From Alphaproteobacteria bacterium (GTDB taxonomy: Bacteria > Pseudomonadota > Alphaproteobacteria > UBA6615): DNA of 9,015 nt. How positions within the stretch are numbered: the first letter of the stretch is position 1; each line of letters begins with the position of its first letter. Of this stretch, positions 5,320-9,015 are shown piece by piece. The stretch is taken from NCBI GenBank assembly GCA_017643325.1, contig JAEPNS010000009.1:1-9015 (forward strand). The letters run 5' to 3'. The notes below the pieces were generated by a model that saw only the letters and a list, made by a program, of their open reading frames with translations, did no database searches and had not been told where the DNA came from. The translations under genes were made by a program, and so were the position numbers.

Positions 5320-6141
5320 TTGCTTCTTTTCGGACATGATGATGACGCCCGTTCCTCCGCCCGTCGACGCACGGTCATGCTCACCGTCGCCATTGCAGCC
5401 GGTCTGACGATGATGTCGCCGCGCGATTCCGCTGCGAAATCGCCGGAAACACACGAGATTTGCGCGCACGCCATCGATCGCGCCGAGGCCGGCCGGACAC
5501 TGCCGCGCGAACTGCTGACGGCGATCTCGCGGGTCGAATCCGGACGCTGGAACGACAAGGAACGGGAAGTTCTTGCCTGGCCGTGGACCGTCACGAACGG
5601 AGCGGACGGGCAGTATTTTCCGACCAAGAAGGCTGCGATCGCGCATGTCCGGAAACTGCAGGCCCGCGGAATCCGCAACATCGACGTCGGGTGCATGCAG
5701 ATCAACCTGCGTTACCACCCCGATGCCTTCGACAACCTCGAGCAGGCGCTCGACCCGGTCGAGAATGCCCAGTACGCCGCGGATTTCCTCAGCCGGCTGT
5801 TTGTCGAGCGGCGCTCCTGGGGCGAGGCCATCAAGCGCTACCATTCTGCGAATCCCAAGTTCAACCGGCCCTACTACGACAAGGTCGTGCGACAGTGGGA
5901 TGACGCGCGCAAGGATGCGTCGACCTACCAGCTCGCCCGCCTCACGGACCCCAAGGGCCTGGGACACTCGCGCGAGCGGGTCGAGCGCGCGCCCGACGAC
6001 CCACGCCGTCTGGCGGCGGAAGCCCACCGTCAGGCCGTAATCGCGAAACACCGGGCGGAGCGGCAGCGCCTGCGCGCCGAACGCGAAGCCCAGCTCGCCT
6101 CCTTCGCAGACGGGTTCCGCCCGGACATTCAGCCGCGGTAG
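5320..6141 (+). CDS. Secreted lytic transglycosylase (SLT domain)
   Basis: 273 aa from TTG 5320, or 254 aa from ATG 5377. The SLT catalytic core shows LPRELLTAISRVESGRW with catalytic Glu (residue 73 from the TTG), the IDVGCMQINLRYHP motif (about 121-134), the AQYAADFLSRL region and an AIKRYHSANP segment. Such enzymes cleave the MurNAc-GlcNAc bond in periplasmic peptidoglycan to give 1,6-anhydro products. A hydrophobic stretch LTVAIAAGLTMM before DSAA looks like a signal peptide; the RRR just before it is a fitting n-region and favours the TTG start. Neither start has a clear Shine-Dalgarno, and a possible promoter would leave almost no leader for TTG. The last 45 residues or so are a charged, Arg/Ala-rich helix. 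It is transcribed in the same direction as mlaE but 99 nt away. Confidence 0.87.
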   Translation: MLLFGHDDDARSSARRRTVMLTVAIAAGLTMMSPRDSAAKSPETHEICAHAIDRAEAGRTLPRELLTAISRVESGRWNDKEREVLAWPWTVTNGADGQYFPTKKAAIAHVRKLQARGIRNIDVGCMQINLRYHPDAFDNLEQALDPVENAQYAADFLSRLFVERRSWGEAIKRYHSANPKFNRPYYDKVVRQWDDARKDASTYQLARLTDPKGLGHSRERVERAPDDPRRLAAEAHRQAVIAKHRAERQRLRAEREAQLASFADGFRPDIQPR

Positions 6142-6240
6142 CGCAACACCGCACGCGCCTTGGCCCGCCGCGCGCCGGCGTGGCAAGCTGCCGGCGATGC
6201 ACGGCTTTCCTCCGATACCCCTCGACCGGCCCATCTCGGC

Positions 6241-7392
6241 ATGACCGTCGTTCTAGATAACGCCGCTCCAGTCGCGCAGGTCGATACCGACAGTTCGGCC
6301 GACGGCTTGCATCTGCGCCTGTCCGGGAACTGGACGACCGCCACCATCGCTGATGTCGACCGGATCCTCCGCGCGACGTCTCTTCCGTCCTCCGGCCGCG
6401 CGGAGATCGACATGACGGACGTCATGGCGCTCGACACGTCCGGCGCGTGGCTGGTGCACCGGACCGAACTTGCACTCGCCGAGCACGGCGCAGAGGTCCG
6501 TGTGAGCGGGGTCAACCCGCGTTTTGCCGGACTGATCGAAACCGTCCGGGCCAACGACGATCAGTGCCCGGACCCCGAGCCGCCGGCCAACGCCTTCGTC
6601 GCGATGGTCGAACGGGTCGGCCGGACGACCTTCCTCGTCGCGCAGGAAAGCCGGGACCTTGTCACGTTCCTGGGACACTCGGTCGTCGTTCTCGGGCACT
6701 CGGTATTCCGGCCGTCGCGTATCCGCATGACCTCGCTCTTCCACCACATCGAGCAGGCCGGCCTCAATGCCGTGCCGATCGTCGGTCTGATATCGTTCCT
6801 GATCGGCATCGTCCTTGCCTTCCAGGGCGCCGAACAGCTGTCCAAGTTCGGCGCACAGATATTCACGGTGAACATCGTCGCACAGGGCGTGCTGCGCGAG
6901 ATGGGCGTGCTGCTGACGGCCATCATGCTGGCAGGACGTTCCGGCAGCGCATTCACCGCCCAGATCGGGACCATGAAGGTGCGCGAGGAGGTCGACGCGA
7001 TGCGCACCATCGGCCTCGACCCGATGGAAGTCCTCGTGCTTCCACGCCTTTGGGCACTTGTGATCTGCCTCCCCCTGCTGACCTTTTTCGCCAATATCAT
7101 GGGCCTGCTCGGCGGCGCGATCATGGCGACAGTCGCGCTCGACATCACCTTCTTCCAGTTTGCGCGCCAGATGAGCGGCGCGGTCACGATGTGGACGTTC
7201 TGGATCGGGCTGATCAAGGCGCCCGTGTTCGGCTTCATCATCGGCCTCGTCGGCTGTTACGAAGGCATGCGCGTCACCGGCAGCGCCGAATCCGTCGGGC
7301 GGATGACGACACGCGCCGTCGTGGAGTCGATCTTTCTCGTGATCGTCCTCGACGCGATGTTCTCGATCCTGTTCGCGGTGCTGGGGATCTAG
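6241..7392 (+). CDS. mlaE: MlaE-type lipid ABC transporter permease with N-terminal STAS domain
   Basis: 383 aa from ATG 6241. Residues about 15-105 form a STAS domain of the MlaB type, with the strand-turn motif ALDTSGAWL at 64-71, where MlaB proteins carry a Ser or Thr. Residues about 150-383 are the permease: AVPIVGLISFLIGIVLAFQGA, then REMGVLLTAIMLAGRSGSAF (about 219-238) and TMKVREEVDAMRTIGLDPME (about 244-263), the MlaE family signature, followed by four or five more membrane segments. In the Mla system it sits in the inner membrane and works with MlaF and MlaD to move phospholipids between the membranes. The fusion replaces a separate mlaB gene. An in-frame TTG at 6160 would add 27 low-complexity residues and is less likely. 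MlaF starts 3 nt after the stop. Confidence 0.92.
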   Translation: MTVVLDNAAPVAQVDTDSSADGLHLRLSGNWTTATIADVDRILRATSLPSSGRAEIDMTDVMALDTSGAWLVHRTELALAEHGAEVRVSGVNPRFAGLIETVRANDDQCPDPEPPANAFVAMVERVGRTTFLVAQESRDLVTFLGHSVVVLGHSVFRPSRIRMTSLFHHIEQAGLNAVPIVGLISFLIGIVLAFQGAEQLSKFGAQIFTVNIVAQGVLREMGVLLTAIMLAGRSGSAFTAQIGTMKVREEVDAMRTIGLDPMEVLVLPRLWALVICLPLLTFFANIMGLLGGAIMATVALDITFFQFARQMSGAVTMWTFWIGLIKAPVFGFIIGLVGCYEGMRVTGSAESVGRMTTRAVVESIFLVIVLDAMFSILFAVLGI

Positions 7393-7395
7393 GCG

Positions 7396-8202
7396 GTGAC
7401 GGTGGCGGCCGAACATCAGGTGTCTGCGCAAACGGTGATCCGGGTCGAAGGGCTGCGGACCCAGTTCGGCAGCAACGTCATCCACGACGGTCTCGACCTC
7501 GAAGTCCTGTCGGGTGAAATCATGGGAATTGTCGGCGGATCGGGCACTGGAAAATCGGTCCTGCTGCGCACGATTGTCGGGCTCATCAGACCGGCGTCCG
7601 GTCGCATCGACCTGCTGGGCACCGATGTGGTGGGCTGTTCCGAATCCGAGCGGACAAGGGTCCTGAGCCGCGCCGGGGTCCTCTTTCAGGACGGTGCACT
7701 GTTCAGTTCGATGACGGTCGCACAGAACATCATGGTCCCGCTTGCCGAGCACACCGATCTCGCGCCGGCGCTGCGCGAGGAAATCGCGGAACTGAAGATC
7801 AACATGGTCGGGCTCCCGCTCGATGCCGCCAACAAGTTCCCTTCGGAGCTTTCGGGCGGCATGCGCAAGCGCGCCGGCCTGGCGCGGGCGCTGGCGCTCG
7901 ACCCGGAGATCCTGTTTCTCGACGAACCGACGGCCGGGCTCGACCCGATCGGCGCGGACCGCTTCGACCGGCTGGTCAAGGGGTTGCGTGACGCGCTGGG
8001 ACTGACTGTCGTCATGGTCACCCACGATCTCGACAGCCTCAATGCGATCTGCGACAGGATCGCGGTGCTGCTCGACAAACGCATCAGGGTCGGCACAATG
8101 CAAGACCATATGCATGACGATCACCCTTGGCTGCGCGAGTATTTCCACGGTCCCCGTGCGCGCGCCGCACGACACACCGACGCCGCTACGGAGATGGGCT
8201 GA
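7396..8202 (+). CDS. mlaF: MlaF-type ABC transporter ATPase
   Basis: 268 aa with all ABC ATPase motifs: Walker A GGSGTGKS (residues 47-54), Q-loop Q98 in GVLFQDGALF, signature LSGGMRKRAGLARAL (152-166), Walker B ILFLDEPTAGLDP (172-184) with catalytic E177, and switch H210 in VTHD. The FQDGALFSSMTV wording and the LSGGMRKR signature are typical of MlaF. It hydrolyses ATP on the cytoplasmic face and drives lipid transfer through MlaE. A GTG start at 7396 follows the mlaE stop by 3 nt, and its own stop is 3 nt before mlaD, so the three genes are surely one transcript. A second in-frame GTG at 7402 is possible. The C-terminal tail from about residue 250 is Arg/Ala-rich and variable. Confidence 0.94.
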   Translation: MTVAAEHQVSAQTVIRVEGLRTQFGSNVIHDGLDLEVLSGEIMGIVGGSGTGKSVLLRTIVGLIRPASGRIDLLGTDVVGCSESERTRVLSRAGVLFQDGALFSSMTVAQNIMVPLAEHTDLAPALREEIAELKINMVGLPLDAANKFPSELSGGMRKRAGLARALALDPEILFLDEPTAGLDPIGADRFDRLVKGLRDALGLTVVMVTHDLDSLNAICDRIAVLLDKRIRVGTMQDHMHDDHPWLREYFHGPRARAARHTDAATEMG

Positions 8203-8205
8203 CCC

Positions 8206-9015
8206 ATGGAAACGCGCGCCAACTACCTGCTCGTCGGCAGTTTCGTGATCGTCATCTTTGTCGGCGCCGTCGTCTTCGTGCTGTGGCTGGCCAAGTTCCA
8301 GTTCGACCAGCAGTTCACCCGCTACGACATCGAGTTCGAGGGCTCGGTCAGCGGCATGAAAGTGGGCAGTGCGGTTGAACTCAACGGCATCCCCGTCGGC
8401 GAGGTGATTCGGATCGCCATAGATCCCGCCGATGTCGAGAAGGTGCTGGTGACAATCGAAGTCCCCTCCGAGACTCCGGTCCGCGAGGACACCGTGGCCA
8501 GCATGGAGATCAAGGGCATCACCGGTGGTGTTGCGGTCCAGCTCTCGGGAGGCACCCAGGCCTCGCCGCCGCTCGAGCCCAAGCCCGGGCAGGACCGCGC
8601 CGTGATCAAGTCCGAGGCCTCGGCACTCGCCCAGTTTCTCGAGGGCGCGCCTGAACTCATGACCAGCCTGCAGACGCTCGTGGCGCGTGCTGCGGTCCTG
8701 CTCGGACCCGAGAACCAGACCGCCTTCGCGCAGTCGCTCGCCAATATCTCGGCATTTTCGGGCGCCCTGGCCGCGCGCGGCGACGACATCGAGCTCCTGA
8801 TTTCCGACGCCTCCAAGACCATGACCAACCTTCGCACCGCCAGTGAAGCCATGACCGGCATGGCAGCGAATGCAGAGGCTGCCATCGCATCCATCGGGAC
8901 GACCGCGGATACCGTGTCATCGACCGTGTCCGAAAACCGCGCGAACATCAGGGGGCTCGTGTCCGACCTGCGGACGACCGCCCAGTCCATGACGGCCATG
9001 TCAGGTGAAATGGAG
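8206..9015 (+). CDS. mlaD: MlaD-type MCE-domain lipid transport protein, partial (3' end beyond window)
   Basis: 270 codons are visible from ATG 8206 and the frame is still open at the right edge. Residues about 7-30 form one N-terminal membrane anchor. Residues about 38-115 form a single MCE domain (FTRYDIEFEGSVSGMKVGSAVELNGIPVGEV read in pieces, then MEIKGITGGVAVQLSGG). The rest (about 138-270) is a long helical, Ala/Thr/Ser/Met-rich stretch without membrane segments, as in MCE proteins whose helices build a periplasmic tunnel. MCE proteins form hexameric rings anchored in the inner membrane that carry lipids across the periplasm. A GGAG lies about 12 nt upstream, which is far, so coupling to mlaF translation is likely. 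In many alphaproteobacteria an ABC-type transport auxiliary lipoprotein follows; that would be outside the window. Confidence 0.92.
   Translation, partial: METRANYLLVGSFVIVIFVGAVVFVLWLAKFQFDQQFTRYDIEFEGSVSGMKVGSAVELNGIPVGEVIRIAIDPADVEKVLVTIEVPSETPVREDTVASMEIKGITGGVAVQLSGGTQASPPLEPKPGQDRAVIKSEASALAQFLEGAPELMTSLQTLVARAAVLLGPENQTAFAQSLANISAFSGALAARGDDIELLISDASKTMTNLRTASEAMTGMAANAEAAIASIGTTADTVSSTVSENRANIRGLVSDLRTTAQSMTAMSGEME

Noticed and set aside
4966..6234. 422-codon minus-strand open frame over the phhA end, sRNA region and lytic transglycosylase
   Set aside because: No recognisable domain; it crosses the sRNA terminator and is antisense to a clear SLT protein.
7816..7980. Second ABC protein or frameshift in mlaF
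   Set aside because: Signature, Walker B and H-switch follow in one continuous frame.
6253..8175. 640-codon open frame on the minus strand across mlaE and mlaF
   Set aside because: It is antisense to two genes with complete family motifs, and its His/Asp/Arg-rich translation resembles no protein; long antisense frames are expected in GC-rich DNA.

Overview
This window is GC-rich DNA that reads as an alphaproteobacterial chromosome. The clearest taxonomic marker is a CpdR-type single-domain response regulator. A STAS-fused MlaE permease followed by MlaF and MlaD, and an sRNA candidate with an exposed anti-Shine-Dalgarno stretch, fit the same assignment. No genus can be named from the sequence alone. 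No transposase, integrase, CRISPR array or rRNA was seen.

Layout. Bases 1-2575 are read on the minus strand. They hold the 5'-truncated remnant of a GH18 (chitinase-like) gene, an FMN-binding split-barrel protein of the pyridoxamine-phosphate-oxidase/NimA type, a CmcJ/NvfI-family putative Fe(II)/2-oxoglutarate oxygenase, tRNA-Val(GAC) and cpdR. Bases 2753-5048 are a tight plus-strand cluster: an N-formylglutamate amidohydrolase-family protein, a phosphinothricin-acetyltransferase-like GNAT, and phenylalanine 4-hydroxylase. Bases 5049-5319 are non-coding and relatively AT-rich. They contain a candidate minus-strand small RNA with its own promoter, 5' hairpin, CCUCCC linker and intrinsic terminator, plus a run of small inverted repeats. 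Bases 5320-6141 encode a secreted lytic transglycosylase. Bases 6241-9015 encode a lipid-transport (Mla) ABC system: MlaE with an N-terminal STAS domain, MlaF ATPase and MlaD, which runs off the right edge.

How the pieces may work together. Mla and the lytic transglycosylase both serve the cell envelope. CpdR is a cell-cycle proteolysis adaptor. The Phe hydroxylase cluster is amino-acid catabolism.

The most interesting signal is the sRNA candidate at 5069-5145. A 17-nt part of its exposed linker is complementary (15 Watson-Crick pairs plus one G-U) to the ribosome-binding region of the CmcJ-family oxygenase gene about 3.2 kb away, ending immediately before that gene's ATG. The sRNA also shares an exact 12-nt segment with the same leader, where that segment can fold onto the Shine-Dalgarno region. 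This suggests an RBS-occluding regulatory RNA with a possible target inside the window. It was found by reading the sequence only and has not been tested computationally.
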